Below are positions 33,810 through 45,060 of a stretch of 64,000 nucleotides of DNA, one piece after another. The notes beneath the pieces were generated by a model. The model worked only from the letters and a program-made list of their open reading frames with translations. It made no database searches and was not told the origin of the DNA. Made by a program: the position numbers and the translations under genes. Numbering within the stretch: position 1 is the first letter of the stretch; the number at the start of each line of letters is the position of its first letter. Origin of the DNA: Mesostigma viride (lineage: Eukaryota; Streptophyta; Mesostigmatophyceae; Mesostigmatales; Mesostigmataceae); NCBI GenBank assembly GCA_009746045.1, contig RPFO01000644.1, positions 646,501 to 710,500 of the forward strand, in the 5' to 3' direction.

Positions 33810-36405
33810 AATCATGGCCGGCCAACTCATCGATATCGATATTGACCACATGCACTTGCATGGAGAACCTGGCGAACGGCACCCCTGGTCGCAACTACCT
33901 CGCTCTGCTACTGCGAGTGAGTATCTGGACACCTTTGGGTCGCATCATCAGTGTGCACGGCGGTGGCGTGCTCGAGAGATCCGGCACGTGCGCCCGGCCG
34001 GCCCGGCATCGGCCCTTCGGCACCTCGCTGGCAAGCTGCCCGCGGCAGCTAGGGGCCCTGCTGCCCCCCCGCCGCCCGCCCCGCTTCACCAGCCTGCACT
34101 GGCTCCCCGCCGTCATCCAGGCCCGGCAAGCCCTGCACGACAACCGCGACCCCGCCTGCTACGCCCGCCTCAAAGCCGAATACCACTCGGCCATCCGGCA
34201 GGCGACCAAGGAGCAGGAGGACCTCCATGTCCGCGAGTACTTCGCCCATGCACCTCCAGGACCGGCAGCACAGCAAGTACGCCTGGACCCGCCCGAGTGC
34301 GTCACGCCCAACGGCCAGCGGCCGGCGCGCAGCCGGCGCCGCAGAAGCTCTCTGGCTCACCGCAGCAGCAGCTTGACGGCAGTGGTATTCCTCCTGGGCA
34401 GTCCCGGCTGCTCGGCGCCCCCCCGCCGCCTCCTCCGCTTGGCCCCGGCTCTGGCGGCCGCGCGCCTGGCGCCTGCCGGCGGGCGTCCCTACGCCGCCCA
34501 CGCCGCCCGCCGCTGAGCAGCCTGGACTACACGTACCCGGCCCTGACGGAACCCCTGGCCGACCCCAACGAGCTACCGCCGTTCACCGACCTCGAGCTGA
34601 GCACCGCCACCAAGCAACTCCGCTTCTACGCCGCCGTTGGACCTGACCAGCTCCCCGTCCCGGTCTGACGGCGCTCACGGGTACGTTCCTACAGTACTTG
34701 ACGTCTGCAACCGGATCCTGCTTGCCGACGCGCCGCCGATTCCTGATCGGCAGCATGCACAGCTACCACGTATTATGCTGTACAAAAACAAAGGTTTCCC
34801 TGATGACCCCGCCAACTACCGAGGAGTCTGCATCCAGAGCGCCGCACTCAAGTTGTTCATGCGCATGATCCTCAGTCAACCGCCTTCGTTCTGCTCTCGA
34901 CCATCACCTAGGGGAAAGTCAAATGGGCTTTCATCCTGGGCGCAATTAACACCGTCAGTCATGGCCATCTTCGTGGCGCGCCGCCTCTTCGAGGAAAACG
35001 CTCTCCTGCAACCTGGTGAGTTTCCCGCCATCCTGATCTTCGTCGACTTCATCAAGGCTTTAGATTCTGTCCTCTGCATGGACGCTCTATGGGCTGTCCT
35101 TGCTCGCGCTCGCGTCCCCACTCCCCTGATTACCGTCATCCGCACGCTGTATGAGGGGTCGACCACTTCGGCGGTGCGCACTCAACACGGCTTTACCCCG
35201 CCATGTCCCGACTGCAGACCCGTCCGGCCGGGCGTCTGGCAGGTTTGCCGCGCCCTGTCGCCGTATCTGTTTATTATTGTAGTGGATTCATGTTACTGAT
35301 GCGCCAGGCACGTCACTGCTCGCTTTGCTAGCATGGCAGGCGGTGCCCCTGGCCTAGCGATCACGAACGAGCTTGGGAAAGGGGGGCCGACTAACAAGCA
35401 GAATTTACTAGCTGACCTCATCTATGTATGCCGACGACATCACGCTCATCGAGCCGGAGCAGCCGGAGTCTGCCCAACTTTGGCTGGACTGCCTGTCGCT
35501 CGAGGCTCGGGCGGTTCAATGGTCTAGACATCACTGCCCCAAAACGGAGGCCCTGGCCCTCGGCATGGCAAAACCCACCCACACTCCGCCTCTTAGACGA
35601 CACGTACCGGCCGAGGTCCGAACTACCCTACTTCAGGCCGCTTCAAGCTGCTCGGCAGTTGTGGCTTCCCGACTGCGAGGATGACCTGATGTGACGACAC
35701 GGATCGGCATGGCGCGGGCGCAACTCCATGACCACCGCCGCTGGTGGAGCAACCCCGCCCTACCCCGGATTGTCAAGCGTGACCTCTTCAAGGTCGTCAT
35801 TCTGACGATCCTGACCTACGGCGCCGAGACCTGGTCTGGACACTGACCCAGGTCAGCTGGAGCAATGACTCGACGGCAACGTCACCAAGATGCTGCGCAA
35901 GGCCCTTAACATCCCCTTTGGTTTGCACATTAATTAGTAATGAGGATTTGTACGCTGGTTTGCCCTATGTTTCCCACATTATTAGGCTCAGGCGCCTGGG
36001 CCTATGTAGCCGGGCACTATGGCTCGCACAGATCAGGTAGACACATCAGATAGAATAGCTGGCACCAAGGCCCGCCCGGCAGCCTGGGCGATATGTCCTC
36101 ACCTGGCGTGCCCCAGCAGGCCACGCGCGGCAGGGCCGCCACCCGTGGACTTTTTTCGTGATAGACTCGGCATGGACATGTGCTACACTAGACGTGACGG
36201 GCGGCCTCCTCGGGTTTGTCTGTAATATTAATAATGGAGGCAGATGGTACGCAAGGATAGATGGCAAGTAGTGATGAAGGAGACGGCACCCCAAGTCTGT
36301 GGGGGCTCCGCGTGTGACCGCAGTATGGCATTCATAGCGATTCGGCGCCGGGGCCGTGGTGCCCACAACCCTGTGACTAGGACCTAGTATTAGATAGCTT
36401 CACAA
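33810..36405 (+). mobile_element. Degenerate LINE ORF2, nearly full RT
   Basis: Same family as 31890-33030, plus strand. Segments in different frames: 34060-34290 (ARQALHDNRDPACYARLKAE), 34540-34670 (LPPFTDLELSTATKQLRFYA), 34690-35290 (MLYKNKGFPDDPANYRGVC; FVDFIKALDSVL; ALSPYLFIIVVDS), 35330-35530 and 35424-35600 (YADDITLIE), 35700-36230 (LHDHRRWWSNPALPRIVKRD; then HLARTDQVDTSDR). Several frameshifts make it a pseudogene. The 3' UTR stops near 36405 without the hairpin and tail seen in sister copies, so the 3' end is also lost. No endonuclease is seen. Confidence 0.85.
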
Positions 36406-36705
36406 CGGTCTGAAAGTGCCAAAAAACAGCCTTATCACTCCTGTAAGATGCAAATATTGTCGAAGCATGCTAGATCTTGGTAGGTAGCATGTTCAGGACA
36501 CCAGTAGTAGGATTGCAACTTTCCGGACTTACCGGACCTCAGCTGACCTATTTTTGGCATGTCTATTTTTAGCACTTTTCCAGATTTTAATATAAACAAA
36601 TACATTCTAATATGCAAATAAAGAGTTCTTGACCTGGCTGTTTGCAAGTAAGTTGATACTCATGACTAATGACTGTGCACAAGATCTGATGGTCATCCAA
36701 CCGCA

Positions 36706-37235
36706 TTTGGTAACAAAATGCCACCAAATGCTAGCAAAAATGTGCGTTTTTTGTATTTCCCATCACATTTCATTGCGGTTTCCATACAAGCTGTGCTCGG
36801 TTGAGGCTGGAAACTTGTAGGCATCTTAAACATCATTATTCTAGACATCCCACAAAAATTCAGGTCCATCGTAGGGTATTTGATGTCAGTTTGCTCACAA
36901 ATGTTACCAAAAATGCACGTTTTTCGTATTTTTCATCACATTCCATGGCAGTTTCCATACAAGATGTGCTCAGTGCAGGCTGGAAACTTGCATGCATCTT
37001 TGCCATCATTATTTTAGACATTCCACAAAAATTCAGAACCATCAGAGGGTATTTGATGTCAGTTTGCTCACAAATGTTACCAAAAATGCACGTTTTTCGT
37101 ATTTTTCATCACATTTCATTGCAGTTTCCGTACAAGATGTGCTCTGTTGAGGCTGGAAACTTGCATGCATCTTAGCCATCATGATTTTAGACATTCCACA
37201 AAAATTCAGGCCCATCATGTTCTATTTGGTAGAGT
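36706..37235. repeat. 173-bp tandem repeat, about three units
   Basis: Landmarks at 36728, 36901 and 37074 give a constant 173-bp period. Units share CAAAAATG(C/T)(A/G)CGTTTTT, CAGTTTCC(A/G)TACAAG, GAGGCTGGAAACTTG and CACAAAAATTCAG. The array is clearly more AT-rich than its surroundings. It looks like a short satellite array. Confidence 0.85.
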
Positions 37236-37577
37236 TATCAATGCCATACCTGCCAGTTTCCATTACAAATTCTTTCCCATGGATGCGAAACTGCCAGTGT
37301 GGAATATCAAGGAGACAATCTGGTCAACTCAAATAGATGACTCACTAAAACATGGAAACCATTCACGAGTGATATAAGACAACCTCCAGGAGACATACAT
37401 AAAAGTTCATTGATATAGACACAGCTGACAATATGCACATGTGGCCATGTGGATGCTCACGCAATCTCTATTCTACGGAGGAGCTTGCTGAACATAATAT
37501 TGGCAGCTGTCGCATGCATGGCTAGAAAGGTCATTTTACACGTGCACCCACAGCATGCCAAGTAATGTAGCTGCAAA

Positions 37578-39163
37578 TTACTCAACAGGCGGCATGGCGC
37601 TTATGCGGTTGCGCGCCCTCATTTCGGTATCGCTAGGAGGTAGTGGCACCACCGTGCACAATCTCTGCCTGACCTTGTCAGCCTTCATGCACTGTGTCAA
37701 CATGGACACCCCCATACCCTTGCCCTTGGCATCACAGCCAAGCTTTCGACGGTGGTTGGTGAAGCTCTTGGTGTCCTCCTTGCGCATGTGGTGCATGTGC
37801 AAGTTACTAAGTGAGTGAGTGAGTGAGTGAGTGAGTGAGTGAGTGAGTGAGTGAGTGAGTGAGTGAGTGAGTGAGTGAGTGAGTGAGTGAGTGAGTGAGT
37901 GGGTGGGTGGGTGGGTGGGTGGGTGGGTGGGTGGGTGGGTGGTGGGTGGGTGGGTGGGTGGGTGGGTGGGTGGGTGGGTGGGTGGGTGGGTGGGTGGGTG
38001 GGTGGGTGGGTGGGTGGGTGGGTGGGTGGGTGGGTGGGTGGGTGGGTGGGTGGGTGGGTGGGTGGGTGGGTGGGTGGGTGGGTGGGTGGGTGGGTGGGTG
38101 GGTGGGGGGGGGGGGGGGGGGGGGGGGGGGGGGCGGGGGGGGGTGGGTGGGTGGGTGGGTGGGTGGGTGGGTGGGTGGGTGGGTGGGTGGGTGGGTGGGT
38201 GGGTGGTGGGTGGGTGGGTGGGTGGGTGGGTGGGTGGGTGGGTGAGTGAGTGAGTGAGTGAGTGAGTGAGTCCACGAGTGAGTGAGTCCACGAGTGAGTT
38301 CACGAGGCAGGGAGGGAGGGAGGGAGGGAGGGAGGGAGGGAGGGAGGGAGGGAGGGAGGGAGGGAGGGAGGGAGGGAGGGAGGGAGGGAGGGAGGAGGGA
38401 GGGAGGGAGGGAGGGAGGAGGGAGGGAGGGAGGGAGGGAGGGAGGGAGGGAGGGAGGGAGGGAGGGAGGGAGGAGGGAGGAGGGAGGGAGGGAGGGAGGG
38501 AGGGAGGGAGGAGGGAGGGAGGGAGGGAGGGAGGGAGGGAGGGAGGGAGGGAGGGAGGGAGGGAGGAGGGAGGGAGGGAGGGAGGGAGGGAGGGAGGGAG
38601 GGAGGGAGGAGGGAGGGAGGGAGGGAGGGAGGAGGGAGGGAGGGAGGGAGGAGGGAGGGAGGGAGGGAGGGAGGAGGGAGGGAGGGAGGGAGGGAGGGAG
38701 GGAGGGAGGAGGGAGGGAGGGAGGGAGGGAGGGAGGGAGGGAGGGAGGGAGGAGGGAGGGAGGGAGGGAGGGAGGGAGGGAGGGAGGGAGGGAGGGGATC
38801 GGTCACTCACAGCAGTTTATTCCCACCCCAGCAGGGCCCCTCCCTCACATCCGGCTGCAAAATCTGCTTGATGTCGCTTCTCTCTAAAATAAGCCGCACA
38901 GCCCTGATGCGAGCAAACGGCTCGCCATCATACTGTCGCTCACTGATGCTTTATACGCGCTTTCCGTAAGATGAAAACATGACGGAAAAGAGAGACTCGG
39001 GGAAAGGGGATACGGTGAAATACTTGTCTGCTACCGGCCGGGGTTTCAACAGCGAAGAAATTCGCACCTGAATGTGCACATACCACTCCTTCACGTCGAC
39101 AACGGTCTTGCATCGCAACCGTGTCACAGACGCGGCAGCAAAAATTGCTGGCGGCATTGACAT
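37578..39163 (-). CDS. Spliced gene of unknown function, 148 aa (3 exons)
   Basis: Exon 1 39068-39163 (ATG), exon 2 38811-38932, exon 3 37578-37806 (TAA). All junctions are GT..AG and the phases agree (0, then 2+1), which is the main support. Exon 1 gives MSMPPAIFAAASVTRLRCK and VVDVKEWYVHIQ. Exon 2 gives YDGEPFARIRAVRLILERSD and VREGPCWGGNKL. Exon 3 gives MRKEDTKSFTNHRRKLGCDA and a basic C-terminus ending RNRISAMPPVE. The stretch VKEWYVHIQYDGEPFARI is faintly like the start of a BAH domain, but this is not enough to assign it. Intron 2 is almost wholly microsatellite. A possible upstream exon could join at the TTTTGCAG acceptor near 39252. Confidence 0.6.
37807..38800 (+). repeat. Compound tetranucleotide array filling an intron
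   Basis: Ordered blocks on the plus strand: GTGA (37810-37900), GGGT (37901-38102), poly-G (38103-38142, with one C), GGGT (38143-38240), GTGA (38241-38270 and interrupted to ~38305), GGGA with frequent 3-bp slips (38308-38796). It spans from the acceptor of exon 3 to about 10 nt short of the exon 2 donor of the 37578-39163 gene. The long PTHPPTHP, SLTHSLTH and PPSLPPSL frames come from it. Confidence 0.97.
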
Positions 39164-39850
39164 GCTCGCCGCAGTTAACGAACGTGCGGAGGTCCGTTTT
39201 AGCCCCTGACGCCATGGCGTCTTTGATACCAAGAACGCCTGCAAAAGACACGATATCGGGCACAAAAGCACTTAAAAACGAATTACGGTATGCGACGCCT
39301 GGCCCAGCCTAGAAATTGGATAAAAAATCGCGCCAGCTCGGTCAAAGCAAACTGAGCCGGTAATGAAAAAAGTGCTTCGGTCAAGGCCTTAAAAACTAAA
39401 AAATGCGTCGATTAGTGTCAAAAACCAGATGTTAGGGCGACTTTCATCGGGAAAATTTTTTGCTGCAGGTAGGTGGGGTCGAGAGAAAATCGGCGACAAA
39501 ACAGGCACCCACCTGTGAATGACGCCAAAATGCCGAAGGACTCCGCAGAATTTGTGGCGAAAAAAAATAACGGCAAGTAATATATGACCCTAGGAGCATA
39601 CACTAAAATTTCCAGCCTCGATACTGCCTTTTTATTCGCTCACGATAGCCTGCCAGGCCGCCATGCCTGTCGGTGGAAATTCGGTCACCGTCGTGCACGC
39701 ATACACCAAAAATCTCATTTCGCGCCACTTTTCGGGTCCTCCTTACGAGGCTGCATTTTGGCGGGGCTCGGACCGTTGTGTTACACCATCCATTCCATCC
39801 CATGTTCCCCTCCCACTGAGGACTTATGCTCACAGGACTTATGCGTCACG
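39164..39850. other. Upstream flank of the 37578-39163 gene, no other gene supported
   Basis: Overlapping short frames exist, but none shows a domain or consistent splicing. It may contain the promoter of the minus-strand gene. Confidence 0.35.
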
Positions 39851-39856
39851 TGTCTA

Positions 39857-39912
39857 TTAATTAATTAATTAATTAATTAATTAATTAATTAATTAATTAA
39901 TAATTAATCAGT
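39857..39912. repeat. Long TTAA tract
   Basis: About 55 bp of (TTAA)n followed by a LINE 3'-end-like block (39915-40120). It is probably the tail of a truncated LINE copy. Confidence 0.8.
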
Positions 39913-40720
39913 GCAGAAATACTGCACTACCTGTAGCCTGATCTGTGGCCTAACTCCGTCTGTGGCCAGCCCACTTATTAGGGCAGTGAGAGAAGCTAGC
40001 CGGGGCGCGCCCCTCCCAGCTCCAGCTTTCTCCGTGTATGTATAGGGGGTGAAGGTTCCTTTATCGGTGGTACCCACGTGGCACATTGCGCAGTCTGGTA
40101 CGTGATAGTTAATTCATGAATAGAACTTTAGTAGTGCGCAATCACGACGGATTGCAGCATTTTGGGTATTACTACACAGTCTAATTTATGCTCAGATCGA
40201 GAATATGCATGCACGTCTCTTGAGGCACGCAAGTCCTTTGACAGCAGGCCGAGCTCTGGAGCAAGCTCCTTAGGCCAACCATGGACCAGTCGCGCAGGTG
40301 AGCTATAGAGCTGAGTGGGCACCGCCTTTCCCATTCACGGGACAAGGCCATGTACCCCCACCACTGAGTCCTGCTCACGGCTTCAGATCGATGGAGGATA
40401 AGCGACGCTTCCTCTCTCGCTGCAGGAACTTGCACAATCTCCCCTGGAGGCTGGACGACGACCTGACGCCCGCTCAGCATCAGCAGCGACGCGGCCTGTG
40501 GCCGGAGTACCTCCACCACAAGCAAGACCCCATGCAAGAAGCCCAAGGTGTTCTGGAGGGGCGGGGACCTGATCGATAGCCAACAACCAGCTGTGGACGC
40601 CCCCCACGGGCTAGACTAGCCATTAATTAATTTTACCCATTCATTCATTCATTGAGTCTCGTGTCCCCGTTGGGGGACCACGGAGCACTGAATTCCCCAG
40701 TTTAATTAAGATATAGTGGA
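39913..40720 (+). mobile_element. LINE 3' fragments: UTR block, ORF1 end, inverted tail
   Basis: 39915-40120 resembles 33095-33293. 40385-40580 encodes the ORF1 C-terminal module (FLSRCRNLHNLPWRLDDDLT, LWPEYLHHK) with a frameshift near its end, followed by a short TTAATTAA tail at 40621-40631. 40650-40712 is the inverted copy of the GTGCTCC/GGAGCAC terminal hairpin seen at 1882-1911. At least two truncated copies are joined here. Confidence 0.65.
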
Positions 40721-41020
40721 CGTCTCCCCAAGACTAATCGTCAATATGTACATCTATGTCCACATGCAGCTAGTCTCAAATATGGGTCTCAAGTGAGGCC
40801 TCGAGCTAATCTTGCACGCAAACTATGCCTCACCATGCTTTTTACATCAATATCCTAGGATCCACATTTAATTGGGGGTTCGTAGTCTTTCATAACGTCC
40901 GCCCAACGCTGCTTGTCCTGCATATCCGACCATATCTGAGTAAGAGGCCGGTTGAGCCGATGACGCCGATAGCATCTGCGTCATTGTCATGCAGCTATAA
41001 AATCATGTCGCGGTGTGTAC

Positions 41021-41076
<56 letters not shown>

Positions 41077-41259
41077 TTGTACTTGTGTGTCATGCGCATG
41101 GGCATGCCACAGAGTAGTATGCAAATCTCATTAGAAAAATTATTACACGAAAGTTACAAATATCGTCTGCATCATGCCCCAAACATATAGTCCGGCACTA
41201 GAAGGGCCAGGATAAAATCCTCATCTGAGCTTTCCTCTATTGTAATGGCAGACGAGGCG
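40721..41259. other. Intergenic with GTAA microsatellite
   Basis: (GTAA)n occupies 41019-41074. No gene is supported. Confidence 0.6.
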
Positions 41260-42361
41260 GTAGTGTAGCGGCTATTGATCCAGGGGCAATAACCTCCACC
41301 GGCTGAGGACTTCTACCCTGCATTCTACCAATGGGCTGCAGCCGGGGCCCGTGGGGACTGAGGAGATCAAACAGGAGCATGCCCCACAGGAAGGTACATA
41401 TCGCAGACGGCCGCCCATTTCTCCTTGTCTATATGAATGGGGGCGCGGAGTACAGATAATCCCAGCCAGAAGCCTTGCACCTTCATGCAATTGTGTCACA
41501 TAGGGTCGGGCCGCGCCGCGTCGGTGCGGGGCGCGCGCAAGTTTAATTGCCAGTGGGTTGCGACGGGACAAAGGGACCCTGCAATAGGAGGAGGTGTCTA
41601 CCTGGTTGCCAGTTGGCCAGTCCTAAGCCCGCCCACAGGGCCCACATCGGTATTCACCTGGTCTGTGCGGGCTAGATGGCCGGCAACTACTGAGGAGACG
41701 GCGGTGTCGGATGCTATGGTGACAAGAGAGAGCTCGCAGTAGAGCTCCGACGGCCCGGGTGCGCGGAGCTCTTGGTAGCGGACGCCGAGGATGTGATGTG
41801 ACGGAGCATTCGAGTGACTGTGCCGTCAAGCTGCTTGCTCAGCGCCCCTGGAGTGGTCCAGGGTCCACGCCTCGCAGCCGTAAAGGCCGGGGGTGCTGAG
41901 GACAAGGGCCTTGAACAGAATGCGCTTGCACCGGCCGCTCACTCTGACAGGTAGCGACATGTACAGAACCTGCATATCGAGGCGGCAGAGGGCCGCCGGC
42001 CCAGGCCTGGCCAATGCGGGACCGTGCTGATGTCGTCGCGGTATGTCCATTGTTGGCCACCACGTCGCCTAACCCTGGCAGGGCCTGACCATGGAAGAAG
42101 ATATCTCCCGAGCTGGCCAGTCCGCAAGGAACCAGCAGGGCCCTCATCTGTATCAACCTGATTAGTACGGTCTAGATGGCCAGCAAACTGTAGGCTACGC
42201 TGCCTAATAATATCAGACACACGGGGCATCCCATCATACAACGCCGCCAAGTGGCGGTGTTCGCCGTACTTCACCCCCAAGATATACTAGCATCCTAGTA
42301 ACTGTGCCATTCAATCTGGACTCCAGATGTTCAGTAAGTGTCCAGGCTTCCGCCCCATTAA
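41260..42361 (-). mobile_element. Two adjacent LINE ORF2 C-terminal fragments
   Basis: On the minus strand, 42361-41930 encodes GAEAWTLTEHLESRLNGTVT, then DIIRQRSLQFAGHLDRTNQV. A second, separate fragment from about 41930 down repeats the same region (LFKALVLSTPGLYGCEAWTL, then a frameshifted TVTRMLRHI, GHLARTDQVNTD). The first fragment is cut off within the codons before GAEAW, where it abuts TTAATTAA. Both are pseudogenes. Confidence 0.75.
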
Positions 42362-43713
42362 TTAACCCTTAGTCGGGAGGACCATTTTTGGCACTTTCAG
42401 ACCCCTGAAAATGAGAAAAATCATAACTCACAGGCCACAACTCCAAATGCCCCCAACCAAGATGCTAGGAGTATCTACACTTCGAGGGCTTTCAGAATAT
42501 GCAATAATACCACGGGTTTATCGAAGCATTTGGATGATAGCTCCAGTCAAACTTGGCCAAAAGACGATCTTTTTTCCCCAAGGAAAAGTGAACCCCCACC
42601 TAACTTCCCAGGGAGGGTATGGAACCTCAACAACAACATTGGACAACTTAGTTGGATAGTCCAATGGTGCTTTCCTTGGGTCAGACCACCCGGATAACCC
42701 ATTAGACCTATATAAGGTGCTCATATATGTGTGTGGGTTACGCGCGCGTAAACAGCCATCTAAGACATGCAATACAAGAATGCATTATAGAAAGCTATAA
42801 AAGATTGCCAAAGGTGCTGGAATACAAACATGTTGCCTACCTGCATTAACGAAATGATATGCTCCAAAGAAATGCCATAAACTGGTCACTTTCAGGGCTA
42901 ATACCCCTCTTTACAGCAGGCATGGAGGCTTGCTGAAAGGTGCACTAAAAAGCTCGTCAAATATAATGCATGGGAGACGTATTCCGCTGCAAAGGACACG
43001 CAAACACGTTGCCGTACCTGGCTCGTTCACGTCCTGCCCGGATTCCACTGGCCGGGACCCTCATATCTCACACATACCATTGCTTTACAGGCATAGGTCG
43101 CCATAGCCGCATCATGCATGCATCCTTTATGATTACAAGGTTGATGCTCCGTTCAAATATTACCTATAAACGCGTCCGCATTCCCAGCAAACGCATCAGC
43201 GGACATCCGGTACCAAATCTGGATGCTTGGGCTGGCGCAGACTGCCCGGCCACGAGGATAAAATGGAAATATGATAAGCGATTACTCATCTGGCACTGAC
43301 GACCCAGAAGGCAGTATTTTCCTACCTGAATTTTCCCAATCCTACAAGTTTGGCCATGCCTGACCTACGAAAATCACGCAAAGTCATTCTGAGCAAAATT
43401 CTGAACCGTTTCTAGCCTCGACACGCAAAATTTCCGTGAGAACGGCATGCTGGCAGCCATATCTAGTTACGCGCGCGCGCGAGTGAAAATTTCCCGCCAA
43501 AGTCACGTGATACCTGCTCAATGCACGTTGTAATTACCAGGCTATGGCGAATATTACCCCCAAACCTATGCATCACCCTCGTCCCTAAGTGTCCCCGGAC
43601 CCACCGGACAACTGTCCTCCGTCACAAGTGGCGCGGCGCTCACGGCGCGGCGCGAAATTTGACCGTTTGTCAAACCACCCGACAGGTCGGGTGGTTTCCC
43701 GACTAAGGGTTAA
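42362..43713. mobile_element. piggyBac-like non-autonomous transposon, 1,344 bp, TTAA target
   Basis: The element 42366-43709 has perfect 13-bp terminal inverted repeats, CCCTTAGTCGGGA and its complement, and is flanked on both sides by TTAA (42362-42365 and 43710-43713). TTAA duplication and CCC-starting ends are the hallmarks of piggyBac. Just inside the right end is a hairpin, ACCACCCGAC-AG-GTCGGGTGGT (about 43676-43697). No frame inside resembles a transposase, so it would depend on one supplied in trans. It landed in the TTAA-rich tail of the neighbouring LINE. Confidence 0.85.
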
Positions 43714-44490
43714 TTAATTAATAGTAGACACGTGACTGCGTCACGTGAGCATAAGTCCTCAGTGGGAGGGGAACATGGGATGGAATGGATGGTGTAAGCT
43801 ATCTAGCGGGTCCTAGTTACAGGGGTGTGGGCACCGCGGCCCGAATCGCTAATATGAATGCCATACGCGGTCACACGCGGAGCCCCAACAGACTTTGGGT
43901 GGTCTCCGTCATCACTACTTGCCATCTATCCTTGCGCACCATCTGCCTCCATATTACAGACAAACCAGGAGGCTGCCCAGGTGTGAGCCCGTCACGTCTA
44001 GTGTAGCACATGTCCATGCCGAGTCTATCACGAAAAGTCCACCGGGTGGCGGCCCTGCCGCGCGCGGCCCGGGGCACGCCAGGTGAGGACATATCGCCCA
44101 GGCTGGGCGGGCTTGGTGCCAGCTAGTCTATCTGATGTGTCTACCTGATCTGTGCGGGCCAGGTGCCCGGCTAGGCCCAGGCGCCTGTGCCTAATAATCT
44201 GGGAAACATTATTAGGGCAAATCAGCGTACAGATCCTCATTACTAATGTGCAAACCAAAGGGGATGTTAAGGGCCTTGCGCAGCGTCTTGGTGACGTTGC
44301 CGTCGAGTCGTTGCTCCAGCTCCTGCGTCAGTGTCCAGGTCTCGGCGCCGTAGGCCAGGATTGTCAGAATGACGACCTTGAAGAGGTCACGCTTGACTAT
44401 CCGGGGTAGGGCGGGGTTGCTCCACCAGCGGCGGTGGTCATGGAGTTGCGCCCACGTCATGCCGATCCGTGTCGTCAGGTCGTCCTCACC
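43710..44490 (-). mobile_element. 5'-truncated LINE (3' UTR and ORF2 C-terminus)
   Basis: Closely matches 31890-32640: tail TTAATTAATTAA, hairpin CACGTGACTGCGTCACGTG (43729-43747), UTR, then ORF2 end with LHDHRRWWSNPALPRIVKRD and LTILAYGAETWTLTQELEQR. Frameshifts are present. It is truncated at about 44490. Confidence 0.85.
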
Positions 44491-44640
44491 CCATGAAGGT
44501 CAGAATCTAGTAAGAACAAGAACCTTGAAAAGATCCCGTTTCCGGCCAGCGCCCAGGTCCTTGGCGTGCCACACTAGCTCTGTCTAATTTACGCAAAGCC
44601 GTCCATGCAAGACCTATGCGTGTGTCGATGACTAGCCATA
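44491..44640 (-). mobile_element. LINE ORF2 fragment
   Basis: On the minus strand it shows RIGLAWTALRKLD and GSFQGSCSY-type remnants of the same connection region as the other LINE copies, interrupted by frameshifts. Confidence 0.45.
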
Positions 44641-44844
44641 TTAGCCACTGGCACCCATGCCTGGGTGATGCAATTACCTGGATGCTCCTAGCCACTGTGT
44701 CATGTCCATATGCAGGGTAGAACATAGTCCCGTATGCCCATAGCCGAACCAATAGCCAAAGATATCCGCCAGCCTAGCTTAATGTGCCTCGCCTAGCACT
44801 GCCTGTTTGCTCACGTCAATAAAGTAATGCAATTCTCACACGGG

Positions 44845-45060
44845 TCATATTGCACCCACAGGGGATGCGCCGGATAGTTTCGACGGATCCAGCGCTTGTG
44901 CACATTGTGGCGTGAGGGAAGGGGGGGTCTCTAGCTGCCCCCTGCCCGCTGTGCACTGACTCTGGTGCTCCCCGCAACGGGAGCACACATGCATGCCATG
45001 GCACGTTATCGATGGATTTCAATACCAAGGAGACAACCAGAGATTTCAATACGTTCATTA
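44845..45060 (+). repeat. Second copy of the short interspersed repeat
   Basis: Resembles 1740-1910 (GGGTCATATTGCACCCACAG; GGGGGGTCTCT; terminal hairpin GTGCTCC..GGAGCAC at about 44964-44987). It is followed by a short inverted piece of the LINE 3' UTR. Confidence 0.5.

Noticed and set aside
36406-36426. 20-bp match to the left end of the piggyBac-like element (GGTCTGAAAGTGCCAAAAA)
   Set aside because: The match stops before the terminal repeat and there is no TTAA, so I cannot claim a second copy.
37578-38871. Long Pro/Thr/His and Pro/Ser/Leu frames (and Gly/Trp/Val, Gly/Arg/Glu frames)
   Set aside because: Translated tetranucleotide array; only the terminal part 37578-37806 is used, as exon 3 of the spliced gene.
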